DNA from: Flavobacterium sp. YO12
GTDB lineage: Bacteria > Bacteroidota > Bacteroidia > Flavobacteriales > Flavobacteriaceae
Assembly: GCF_004119495.1 (NCBI RefSeq)
Contig: NZ_NRQU01000009.1
Span: forward strand, 48,309 to 112,308
Reading direction: 5' to 3'
Length of the DNA: 64,000 bases
This document shows, piece after piece, positions 56,635 through 64,000 of this stretch. The notes under the pieces were generated by a model. The model searched no databases, was not told where the DNA came from, and was given only the letters and a program-made list of their open reading frames with translations. Positions within the stretch are counted from its first letter, which is position 1; every line of letters starts with the position of its first letter. Made by a program: the position numbers and the translations under genes.

Positions 56635-57695
56635 AATCCATATTCATTAAGAATACTAGCAATTTTAACGGGAGCGCCACTTTGCAACGATCTATCCATC
56701 GCTTGAAGTAAAGCCACAGTTCCAATCCCTTCTTCCATGTTTGGATACGCTTCAAAACCTTGTTCAATACTGTCTACAAAATATTCTAAATAATTCTGAT
56801 ATTCACCGCCATGATGACTTTGTCCTTCAAAACGGAAATAATACTTTATCGTACTGTCGCCCCAAGTAATTACTTTTTCTTCCCCAGTTTTGTCTGTAAC
56901 GGCATAACGCAATTCGTGATAATCAGCCTGACTTGCTCCTTCTGTGGCTCTTAAAATCGTGCTCATTCCACTGTCGCGTTGTGCTGGCTGAGTTGGCGAA
57001 GTATAAACTCCACTTACACGTGCAATTCTTCCATCGGTTGCTTTAAAAATAAAGTGCATCGTATCTTCATTCTTCAATCCTGCATTTTGTCCGTTACTGC
57101 TGATCATTCCGTACCCCATTACTTCCTGAATATTTGGCAAATACCATCTGATAAAATCTACAGGATGACTCAAGCCTCCATACAGCCATTTAAACGATTG
57201 CAAAAGCGACCATTCTTTCTTTAAAAACCATCTGTGATCGGCATGATATTGCGCTTCAATTGTAATTAAATCTCCTATTAATCCTGCTTCATAATCGGCT
57301 CTTTGTCTTTTGGCTGGCTCGAAAAAACGGGAACTTTGTCCGATAAAAACTTTCTTTCCTGTTGATTTACTTAATTCTAGTAATTCCTTTGCATCCGAAA
57401 GATCATCGATAAATGGTTTTGTACAAACAACGTGTTTTCCGTGCAACAAAGCTTGTTTCACATGTTGTGCGTGAAGATGATCTGGCGTATAAATGGCGAT
57501 AATATCAATTGAAGGATCATTTAATAAATCATCGTAATTGGTGGTGTACGAATGAAAATCGAATTCTTTTGCTCGCTGTTTGCACAATTCTTCGTTTCGG
57601 TCGCATATCTTAACGAGTTCTAGTTTTGAACTTTCTATAGCAGCCGACATTGTGCTTCGTCCTTCTCCAAGTCCCAGAATGGCTATTTTTAACAT
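56631..57695 (-). CDS. Gfo/Idh/MocA-family NAD(P)-dependent oxidoreductase
   Basis: The 354-residue protein is cytoplasmic. It opens with a Rossmann fold: MLKIAILGLGEGRSTMSAAI has the glycine loop, and IIAIYTPDHLHAQHVKQALL and GKHVVCTKPFIDDLSDAKEL follow, the latter with the KP dyad (TKP in place of the usual EKP). The C-terminal alpha/beta sheet domain includes YGGLSHPVDFIRWYLPNIQE near 172, with the conserved Asp/His for catalysis. Such enzymes oxidise or reduce sugars, inositols or sugar acids. Translational coupling with the symporter suggests that its substrate is what the symporter imports. The gene is preceded by 175 bp with a 9-bp tandem repeat. Confidence 0.9.
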   Translation of the reverse strand: MLKIAILGLGEGRSTMSAAIESSKLELVKICDRNEELCKQRAKEFDFHSYTTNYDDLLNDPSIDIIAIYTPDHLHAQHVKQALLHGKHVVCTKPFIDDLSDAKELLELSKSTGKKVFIGQSSRFFEPAKRQRADYEAGLIGDLITIEAQYHADHRWFLKKEWSLLQSFKWLYGGLSHPVDFIRWYLPNIQEVMGYGMISSNGQNAGLKNEDTMHFIFKATDGRIARVSGVYTSPTQPAQRDSGMSTILRATEGASQADYHELRYAVTDKTGEEKVITWGDSTIKYYFRFEGQSHHGGEYQNYLEYFVDSIEQGFEAYPNMEEGIGTVALLQAMDRSLQSGAPVKIASILNEYGL

Positions 57696-57779
57696 GAGGT
57701 GTGGTTATTTTAGATTGTTGATTTTAGATTTTAGATTATTTCTGAAACCTACTTTGAGGTTAGTTTTTATTTTTTCACG

Positions 57780-57821
57780 CAGATTGAGCAGATTGAGCAG
57801 ATTGAGTAGATTGAGCAGATT
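57780..57821. repeat. 9-bp tandem repeat
   Basis: CAGATTGAG occurs three times in a row, then TAGATTGAG, then a partial CAGATT. The unit resembles the GCAGATT word of family 3 palindromes, so it may be a slipped remnant. It lies in the 175-bp gap between the GH141 fusion and oxidoreductase genes. Confidence 0.9.
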
Positions 57822-57870
57822 TTCTTTTTTCTTGATTCTCCAATAAATTCTTTCTTCTTGGCTCTTTCTT

Positions 57871-60384
57871 CTACTTTTTCTCTTCTACATTCACCTTATT
57901 CAAGAAAATCCATGTTTCGTCTGGTTTTGCACCTTCAATTCCCGATTGGTATTTTTTCATTAAAGCATTCCATTGATCTACTCTTGGATTATTTTCTGTG
58001 CTTTTTGGATTTAGTTTATCCAAGTTTTCGCCTTTCGGAATACTGATTACCAAAATTAATTGTCTCTCTTTTTTGAAAACCTGTAATTGCTGAAAATCGG
58101 CATTACAGAAACCTTTGGCAACTTCCGGCCATTTCTCGAATTGCGTTTTATGATACTCTATATATTCTTTTTGCAATTTTTCATCAGCAGGAAGATTGGC
58201 TGTTAAAACCACATTTTCCCAGTCTGATGCAGGTTTTGAATCTTTACATCTTTCGAAATTTTGGAAATCATAAACCAAATCTTCATAGATTTTAATTTCT
58301 AAAGAAGGAAAAGCGCCTGCCAACTTTCGCTTCGTTCTTTCCGGCTGATTCATTTTCCCGTAAATCACTAAATGATTTTTCCATTGATACAATTCCTGAC
58401 CTACAATTCTAAAACCTGTTAAAGTCGATTTGATTTTTGCGATATCAAAATCAGAACCTATCAACTCGATTGCATACGGTTTTGGCATTTCCTGCAATCC
58501 CCATTTTTCATCTATTACGACTTCTTTTTCTAAATCTTTGTAAGGAGCTCTAATTCCTGCAGCATCTTTTATTTTAGCACTTACATACGGATCATTATGT
58601 TCCCAAATATTTCCTTTTGGACCATTATGATTTTTTAAGATTTTCTTTTCAGCAATCCAATTGTTTTTAATCGTAAAACCTTCACTACCTTCATCGGTAT
58701 ACAAATACAACCATAAAAACGGATCGTGTGCGTATGGACTATTGTAAACCTTGTCAATATAATTTTCTTCGATTCGGCTGTTTGGTTGAGCCGAAAGCGT
58801 ATAAATTCCAGCAACATCATGTAAATGTTTTGCATAATGATGAATTTTATTGCCTAGAATTTTATTGTTCTGCATTACGTTTGGCGTGTGTGTCCAACCC
58901 CAGCCCATTGCCATTCCAGAATACGAAACATCCGAAATTTCGTTGTGTTCGATCGTAATATTTCTAACAAAACCAGCGCTGATTCCTAAAGTTCCCCAAT
59001 CTTCATTGGTAACGTTTGTGATTAAATTATCTGAAATCACTTCATCCGAACACATTTCTCTTTCATCTTTTATGATTAAAGGCAAATGCGCTTCAAAAGC
59101 TTCTTCAGAGAAAACACCAACATTGATGGCGCTTCCGCCGATATCTTTAAACAAATTTCCTTTTACAGTATTATGATTTGTTCCTTTATTTAAATCTAAA
59201 CCGGTCGAAGCCAAGTGTTCAAAACGACACGATTCAAACTGAATATTATTGGCATAATTTACTTCGACTGCCGAGCGAGGTCTTCCTACCCAAGCCTGAT
59301 TTTCTAAACTCGCCTGATTTGGCGTTCCTGGCTGTTTCAATTTATAAGCATCCAATAAATACATACCAGACTGCAAAGGCACATGACCTTGTTCTGAAGG
59401 ACGAAGCCAATTGCTGTATTGAAATGAAATTCCTTTAAATTGAAAATGATGTACAGGAGAATCAATCGTTCCTTTTACTTCAACCAGATTTTCTAAAACT
59501 GGAACAGTAACTTTAACCGAATTAATATCTTCACCCTGACGTGGAATATAATAGACTTTAGCATTCTTTTTATCTAAAAACCATTCTCCAGGTTCATTTA
59601 ATAATGAAAGAGCATTGTTTAAATGAAAAGCAGAATTTCCGTTGTTTTTAGAAATCCACGGTGCAGGCCAAGGATGCTCACTTTGAATTCGGCTTTCAGG
59701 CTCTTCAAACGAAAGTCTGGCGCTGTCTTTCTGTACTTCAATATTTTTAATTCGAAGGTTCGCAATCGACCACCATTGCACAATAAACATTTCCATTCCC
59801 GGTTCGAACTTAACCGATTTATCTTTAAACGGAATCCAGCAAGTCTGCGATTTATGATCCCAAGACAAAATTCTGTCCATTGTATTTCCTGCCGTACTTT
59901 TGGCTCTAACGGCTTTTTTTCCGTTTACCCACAATTGTCTGTAATTAATTAATGAACCCGCTTTTTGAGGCGCATCGGCTACCCAAAACACACCTTTTTT
60001 ACCATTTAAAATATTAACTTTTTTCCAATTTTTTATTTCAATTCCACCGCTTATAATGGGTTTAGCGTTTACATCGGCTTCAATTGTTGTTGGACTATCG
60101 AGAGTTCCTGAATCTTCTGGTCTTACAAACAAAGGTTCATTTAAATAATATGTACCATTCATTACTATAATATGAACACCATCTTTAATTGATGGATCTT
60201 TTAATCGGCGTAGTTCTCTGGCTTTTCGCATTGCCATATGAACAGTTGCCAGCGGATTTGATTTTGTTCCGAGGTTGGAATCATTTCCAGATGGTGAAAC
60301 CCAAATTTCTGCAGCGTTTGCCGAAAAAATTGTAAATACCGTTAAAAAAACGATTAGTAATTTGTTGAAAGGAATTAAACGCAT
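57871..60384 (-). CDS. GH141-like beta-helix fused to L-rhamnose mutarotase (RhaM) domain
   Basis: The 837-residue protein has a signal peptide (MRLIPFNKLLIVFLTVFTIF, ending SANAA). Residues about 25-610 are a GH141-type beta-helix: EIWVSPSGNDSNLGTKSNPL, the insertion WFLDKKNAKVYYIPRQGEDI, HLASTGLDLNKGTNHNTVKG, YSGMAMGWGWTHTPNVMQNN and HDVAGIYTLSAQPNSRIEEN. Known GH141 members act on alpha-L-fucose of RG-II or on xylan. Residues about 645-700 (NHLVIYGKMNQPERTKRKLA) and 715-830 form a ferredoxin-like mutarotase part; the latter has EYIEYHKTQFEKWPEVAKGF with its His, PRVDQWNALMKKYQSGIEGA and PDETWIFLNKV. The mutarotase part would interconvert anomers of a released 6-deoxy sugar. It heads the run with oxidoreductase and symporter. 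Confidence 0.85.
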   Translation of the reverse strand: MRLIPFNKLLIVFLTVFTIFSANAAEIWVSPSGNDSNLGTKSNPLATVHMAMRKARELRRLKDPSIKDGVHIIVMNGTYYLNEPLFVRPEDSGTLDSPTTIEADVNAKPIISGGIEIKNWKKVNILNGKKGVFWVADAPQKAGSLINYRQLWVNGKKAVRAKSTAGNTMDRILSWDHKSQTCWIPFKDKSVKFEPGMEMFIVQWWSIANLRIKNIEVQKDSARLSFEEPESRIQSEHPWPAPWISKNNGNSAFHLNNALSLLNEPGEWFLDKKNAKVYYIPRQGEDINSVKVTVPVLENLVEVKGTIDSPVHHFQFKGISFQYSNWLRPSEQGHVPLQSGMYLLDAYKLKQPGTPNQASLENQAWVGRPRSAVEVNYANNIQFESCRFEHLASTGLDLNKGTNHNTVKGNLFKDIGGSAINVGVFSEEAFEAHLPLIIKDEREMCSDEVISDNLITNVTNEDWGTLGISAGFVRNITIEHNEISDVSYSGMAMGWGWTHTPNVMQNNKILGNKIHHYAKHLHDVAGIYTLSAQPNSRIEENYIDKVYNSPYAHDPFLWLYLYTDEGSEGFTIKNNWIAEKKILKNHNGPKGNIWEHNDPYVSAKIKDAAGIRAPYKDLEKEVVIDEKWGLQEMPKPYAIELIGSDFDIAKIKSTLTGFRIVGQELYQWKNHLVIYGKMNQPERTKRKLAGAFPSLEIKIYEDLVYDFQNFERCKDSKPASDWENVVLTANLPADEKLQKEYIEYHKTQFEKWPEVAKGFCNADFQQLQVFKKERQLILVISIPKGENLDKLNPKSTENNPRVDQWNALMKKYQSGIEGAKPDETWIFLNKVNVEEKK

Positions 60385-60453
60385 TATTTATAGTATTGAT
60401 TTTTTTATTGGGATAAAATTACGAGGCATTAATTTTAAGTATTATTATCTTTA

Positions 60454-60538
60454 CAAATAAATGTATTTTTAACACTTTTACCAAATAATTAGGACAATTT
60501 ATAAGAATATAAAATGACAGGTATCCTGTACCCTCCTG
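60454..60538 (-). promoter_or_regulatory. Promoter and CAGG direct repeat of the GH141 operon
   Basis: On the minus strand CAGGAGGGTACAGG (60538-60525) shows the same 10-bp CAGG repeat; an extra inverted half ACAGGTATCCTGT lies at 60517-60529. Further down is TTG (60484-60482) and after 20 bases TTTATTTG (60461-60454), one base from TAnnTTTG. In this case the repeat is about 40 bp upstream of the TTG box, unlike the other two sites where it adjoins it. Confidence 0.6.
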
Positions 60539-60659
60539 TAACTAGGATAAATATCAGATTTTTGCTCTAGCTTTTAATCTAGAAATTCAAATGGAAATCT
60601 TAATCCATTTCCCATAAAAAAATCAAATTCATAAAAAATCTGTTATAATTAAATCAAAA

Positions 60660-60692
60660 TTGTCGTTTGATAATATTTTTTTAATAAATTTG
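60660..60692 (+). promoter_or_regulatory. Putative promoter of the GH28-PL10 operon
   Basis: TTG at 60660-60662 is followed after 22 bases by TAAATTTG at 60685-60692, a perfect match to TAnnTTTG. The leader before ATG 60815 would be about 115 bases. The CAGG repeat at 60525-60538 is upstream and inverted relative to this promoter. Confidence 0.55.
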
Positions 60693-60814
60693 TGTAATCG
60701 ATTACATTGTTAAATTATAGTTTATAACGGATTTTTTTATTCATCAAATAAAAAAATAGCAGATAAAAAATCTAACCGACATCAAAAGTAAATTTTAACC
60801 ATAATACAATTCTA

Positions 60815-62497
60815 ATGAAAACTAACCTGACTAACCTTTTCTGTACAGCTTTGACCATTCTGGCAGCAAGTTTTTCTGTACCAGTTTTGGCGCAAAAAGC
60901 ATCTGACACTTACAAAGACATTGAATTTAAAATGACCAAAATAAAAGAGCCGGTTATTCCCAAAAACAGTGTAAACATAAAAGATTTTGGTGCCGTAAAC
61001 GGCGGTTATGTTTTAAACACTAAGGCTTTCGCCGATGCTATAGATGCGGTTTCAAAAAAAGGCGGCGGAAAAGTTATTATTCCTCCTGGAATCTGGCTTA
61101 CAGGTCCAATTATTCTAAAAAGCAATATTGAATTACATGCTGAAAGAGGTGCGCTAATAAAATTTTCTACAGATAAATCTTTATATCCTATTATCGAAAC
61201 TAATTTTGAAGGATTAAACACTTGGCGATGTATCTCTCCTATTTATGGCAAAAACCTTGAAAACATTGCTTTTACAGGAAATGGTGTTTGGGATGGTTCT
61301 GGAGAAGTTTGGAGACAAATTAAAAAGAGCAAATTAACTGAGAGCCAATGGAAAGAAGCAATTTCAAAAGGCGGTGTTTTAAATGCTCAAAAAACGAGCT
61401 GGTATCCATCAGAAATATTTATGAATGCTTCTAAAGGCGCAGATCAAAACGTGCGTCCTGATTTAAAAACTAAAGAAGATTTTGAAAAAATTCATGACTT
61501 TTTACGACCTGTATTGGTGAGTATCCAAAACAGTAAAAGAGTTTTATTTGACGGTCCTGTTTTTCAAAATTCGCCAGCTTGGAATATTCACCCTTTTATG
61601 GTTGAAGATTTAATTGTGAGAAATGTAACGGTTCGTAACCCTTGGTATTCTCAAAACGGAGACGGTCTTGATATAGAATGCTGTAAAAATGTTTTGGTTG
61701 AAAATTCAAGTTTTGATGTTGGTGATGATGCCATTTGCATTAAATCAGGAAAAGATAAAGATGGTCGTGAAAGAGGTATTCCCAGCGAAAATATCATCGT
61801 AAGAAACAATATTGTATATCACGGACACGGTGGTGTGACGGTTGGAAGCGAGATGTCTGGCGGTGTAAAAAACCTGCATGTTTCAAATTGTACTTTTATG
61901 GGAACTGATGTTGGTTTACGTTTTAAAAGTGCACGCGGAAGAGGCGGTGTCGTAGAAAACGTATTTATTTCGGATGTTTATATGACTGATATTCCGTCGC
62001 AGGCTATTTCTTTCAATTTGTATTATGGAGGAAAATCGATAGCAGAAACTTTAGAAGAAGGGGGAGATAAAATCATTAATAAAGCAATGCCTGTAACGGT
62101 TGAAACGCCTCAGTTTAAAAATATTTCAATTAAAAATATTACGATCAAAGGTGCTCAGCAAGCGGTATTTTTACAAGGTCTACCTGAAATGAATTTAGAG
62201 AATATCGAAATTTCAAACTTGACAGTTACGGCTGAAAAAGGATTTTCGATTATTGACGCAAACGGAATCAAAATCACCAATGCGAGATTAGATATCGAAA
62301 ACAGCAATGTATTTGAAGTTTACAATGTAAAAAATATGTCTTTAAAAAATGTCGAATTCAATTCTACATCGGCTAAAGCCGTAAATATAAACGGTGAAGG
62401 AAACGCAAATATTGAATTAGTTTCTTCTAAAAATTTAGATTTTTCAAAAACAACTACACTTGGAAGTGATGTTCCAAAAGGAGCTGTAAAATTTTAA
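60815..62497 (+). CDS. GH28 polygalacturonase-family hydrolase
   Basis: The 560-residue protein has a signal peptide (MKTNLTNLFCTALTILAASF, ending PVLAQ). The beta-helix has the GH28 signatures NSPAWNIHPFM near 253, NGDGLDIECCKNVLVENSSF near 285 (NGDG in place of NTDG), DVGDDAICIKSGKDKDG near 305, VYHGHGGVTVGSEMSGGVKN near 338 and RFKSARGRGGVVENVF. All three catalytic Asp and the His of GHGG are present. It is longer than the GH28 at 12464 and carries an insertion with ERGALIKFSTDKSLYPIIET and FLRPVLVSIQNSKRV. NGDG substitutions are frequent in exo-acting members, so release of single galacturonate units is a fair guess. It is followed after 13 bp by the PL10 gene. Confidence 0.94.
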   Translation: MKTNLTNLFCTALTILAASFSVPVLAQKASDTYKDIEFKMTKIKEPVIPKNSVNIKDFGAVNGGYVLNTKAFADAIDAVSKKGGGKVIIPPGIWLTGPIILKSNIELHAERGALIKFSTDKSLYPIIETNFEGLNTWRCISPIYGKNLENIAFTGNGVWDGSGEVWRQIKKSKLTESQWKEAISKGGVLNAQKTSWYPSEIFMNASKGADQNVRPDLKTKEDFEKIHDFLRPVLVSIQNSKRVLFDGPVFQNSPAWNIHPFMVEDLIVRNVTVRNPWYSQNGDGLDIECCKNVLVENSSFDVGDDAICIKSGKDKDGRERGIPSENIIVRNNIVYHGHGGVTVGSEMSGGVKNLHVSNCTFMGTDVGLRFKSARGRGGVVENVFISDVYMTDIPSQAISFNLYYGGKSIAETLEEGGDKIINKAMPVTVETPQFKNISIKNITIKGAQQAVFLQGLPEMNLENIEISNLTVTAEKGFSIIDANGIKITNARLDIENSNVFEVYNVKNMSLKNVEFNSTSAKAVNINGEGNANIELVSSKNLDFSKTTTLGSDVPKGAVKF

Positions 62498-62510
62498 TCA
62501 CGATTTCAAA

Positions 62511-63701
62511 ATGAAATTTATCAATAGTTCAAAAGCAGTTGTTTTAAGTCTTTGTGTTTTCTCGTTTCTACATTCGAATGCACAAACTAACAAAGAGGAA
62601 AAATCAGTAATCAGTACAAAAGTTTTTACAGATGGGACCAATCATTGGTACCATATTAAAGACAAAACTAATATCGTAAATCCAATTCCGAATCAGCCTC
62701 AATATGCTGAAACGGATTACGCTAAAATTGCTGATAATATTTTGCTTTTTCAGCGTAATAATGGCGGATGGCCGAAGAATTACGATATGAAAGCAATTCT
62801 GACTCCAAAGCAAATTGATACAGTTATTGCAACCAAACCGATTCTGCATACTACTTTTGACAATGAAACGACTTACACGCACGTCAATTATCTAGCTCAG
62901 GTTTATACTTTGACTAAAGAAGCTAAATACAAAGACGGCGCGTTAAAAGGAATTGATTTTATTTTGGAAGCGCAATACGACAACGGAGGCTGGCCTCAAT
63001 ATTTTCCTTTAGAAAAAGGTTACAGCCGACATATTACATTTAATGACGGTGCTTATATGGGCATTATGAATCTTTTGAAAAAGATCGTCAACAATGATCC
63101 TGATTTTGCATTTATTGATGCTAAAACCAGAAAAAAAGTGACCGTTTCGTATGAAAAAGGAATCGACTGTATTTTAAAAATGCAGATTAAAGAAGATGGA
63201 AAACTAACGGCTTGGTGCCAGCAGCATGATGAAATTACGCTTTTACCTGCATGGGCACGAAAGTTCGAACCGCCAAGTATCTGTAACGCCGAAAGTGTTG
63301 ATGTAGTATTGTTTTTAATGGCAATCGATAATCCCAATGAGAAAATAATTAACTCGATTCAAAGTGCTATTAAATGGTTTCAGGATTCTAAAATATACAA
63401 TATCAGAGTAGAAAGTTTTCAAGCTCCAGAAATGGATTCCAAATACAAGAAAATCACCAACGATGTGCGTGTTGTAACTGATTCTACTGCACCGCCAATC
63501 TGGACGAGATATTATGAATTAGGAACTCACAAACCTTTATTCTGCGATAGAGACAGCCAGTTTTTGTATTCTTTGGCAGAAGTCAGCCGAGAGCGTAGAA
63601 GCGGTTATGCATGGTATACAGATAAACCTGAAAAAGCATTAAAAAAGTATCCCGCTTGGCAGAAAAAATGGGGCGCAGGAAATGATGTTTTGAAGAATTA
63701 G
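62511..63701 (+). CDS. PL10 pectate lyase
   Basis: The 396-residue protein has a signal peptide (MKFINSSKAVVLSLCVFSFL, ending SNAQ). The fold is an (alpha/alpha)3 barrel. PL10 features visible are NNGGWPKNYDM near residue 80, TTFDNETTYTHVNYLAQVY near 113 with the catalytic-site Asp, QYDNGGWPQYFPLEKGYSR near 155, ITFNDGAYMGIMNLLKKI near 175, TAWCQQHDEITLLPAWARKF near 235 and IWTRYYELGTHKPLFCDRDS near 330, where the last Arg/Asp pair is typical. It cleaves polygalacturonate by beta-elimination with calcium. It completes a two-gene operon with GH28 at the edge of the locus. No binding module is attached, so it may act on fragments in the periplasm. Confidence 0.95.
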   Translation: MKFINSSKAVVLSLCVFSFLHSNAQTNKEEKSVISTKVFTDGTNHWYHIKDKTNIVNPIPNQPQYAETDYAKIADNILLFQRNNGGWPKNYDMKAILTPKQIDTVIATKPILHTTFDNETTYTHVNYLAQVYTLTKEAKYKDGALKGIDFILEAQYDNGGWPQYFPLEKGYSRHITFNDGAYMGIMNLLKKIVNNDPDFAFIDAKTRKKVTVSYEKGIDCILKMQIKEDGKLTAWCQQHDEITLLPAWARKFEPPSICNAESVDVVLFLMAIDNPNEKIINSIQSAIKWFQDSKIYNIRVESFQAPEMDSKYKKITNDVRVVTDSTAPPIWTRYYELGTHKPLFCDRDSQFLYSLAEVSRERRSGYAWYTDKPEKALKKYPAWQKKWGAGNDVLKN

Positions 63702-63708
63702 GAATATT

Positions 63709-63814
63709 TTGTCATTTCGACCGAAGGGAGAAATCGCACAAGGAACTCCACAAAGAGAATCGCTAATCTTTGTAGACAAACTAGTGTGATTTCTCCCTTC
63801 GGTCGAAATGACAT
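63709..63814. repeat. Palindromic intergenic repeat, family 1
   Basis: Arms TTTGTCATTTCGACCGAAGG and CCTTCGGTCGAAATGACAT lie eight bases after the PL10 stop codon, where the structure could act as a 3' hairpin. Confidence 0.9.
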
Positions 63815-63850
63815 ACTACGACGAGATTAATCTAATTTCTCGTTTAAATC

Positions 63851-63931
63851 CATAGCCCGTGGTTTCAACCGCGGGGACGAAATATTGTAGCGTCCCGTAT
63901 TGTGCTCTCGTGGTTGAAACCAAGGGCTATA
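63851..63931. repeat. Palindromic intergenic repeat, family 5
   Basis: CATAGCCCGTGGTTTCAACC and GTGGTTGAAACCAAGGGCTA bracket a centre with GCGTCCCGT. Beyond it, to 64000, only AT-rich sequence is seen and the window ends without another gene. Confidence 0.85.
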
Positions 63932-64000
63932 TTTGACAAGTTTGCGAGTAGAATCTTTGTCAAAATTTTGAACTTTGACAAAGAGGAAGAACAAAAAAAA

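Larger units (their letters stand above)
60385..60814. other. Divergent control region between GH141 fusion and GH28 genes
   Basis: The 430-bp gap contains no gene of useful size. It holds the minus-strand promoter with CAGG repeat (60454-60538) and a plus-strand promoter (60660-60692). The remainder is AT-rich and free of the palindromic repeats common in other gaps. Confidence 0.7.

Overview
The window looks like a low-GC Bacteroidota chromosome, most likely Flavobacterium or a close relative. The evidence is a SusC/SusD pair, signal peptides ending in -AQ, promoter boxes of the TTG / TAnnTTTG type, few Shine-Dalgarno sites, and many palindromic intergenic repeats. No RNA gene, IS element, phage gene, integrase or CRISPR array was seen.

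Almost the whole window is one polysaccharide utilisation locus for pectin, with about 25 secreted carbohydrate-active proteins. The families point to homogalacturonan (three PL1 lyases, a PL10 lyase, two GH28 polygalacturonases, a CE8 methylesterase) and to branched rhamnogalacturonan, probably RG-II-like side chains (GH78 x2, GH106, GH95, GH127, GH2, GH43, GH140-like apiosidase, GH141, two esterases). Several further proteins are hydrolase-like without a family I can name with certainty: three beta-propellers, a DUF5703 protein, an MGH1-like (alpha/alpha)6 protein and a beta-helix/TIM-barrel fusion.

Layout. (1) 1-578: partial HEAT-like gene, probably outside the locus. (2) 598-28982, all minus strand: an operon-like run that starts with SusC (25764-28982) and SusD, then PL1, DUF3826, PL1, a beta-helix fusion, GH140-like, GH28, GH43, propeller, GH78, esterase, GH95 and the MGH1-like lipoprotein. 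(3) 29669-52082, minus strand: a second run that starts with a GH78-like gene at 52082 and goes through two propellers, GH2, GH106, SGNH esterase, DUF5703, PL1, GH127 and CE8. (4) 52559-54688: a divergent AraC regulator / Fsr-like MFS pair. (5) 55054-60384, minus strand: GH141 fused to an L-rhamnose mutarotase domain, then a Gfo/Idh/MocA oxidoreductase and a sodium:solute symporter. (6) 60815-63701, plus strand: GH28 and PL10.

How it would work (inference): lyases and polygalacturonases cut the backbone, SusC/SusD import the fragments, and the periplasmic exo-enzymes and esterases strip the side chains. The symporter would take up released sugars, and the mutarotase domain and oxidoreductase would condition or oxidise them. 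The three minus-strand runs each have upstream of their first gene the same direct repeat, CAGG-N6-CAGG with a 10-bp period. This suggests one shared regulator, whose gene may lie outside the window. One gene (15949-19050) appears frameshifted in a run of seven A/T. Nearly every intergenic gap is filled by members of several palindromic repeat families, some nested inside each other.
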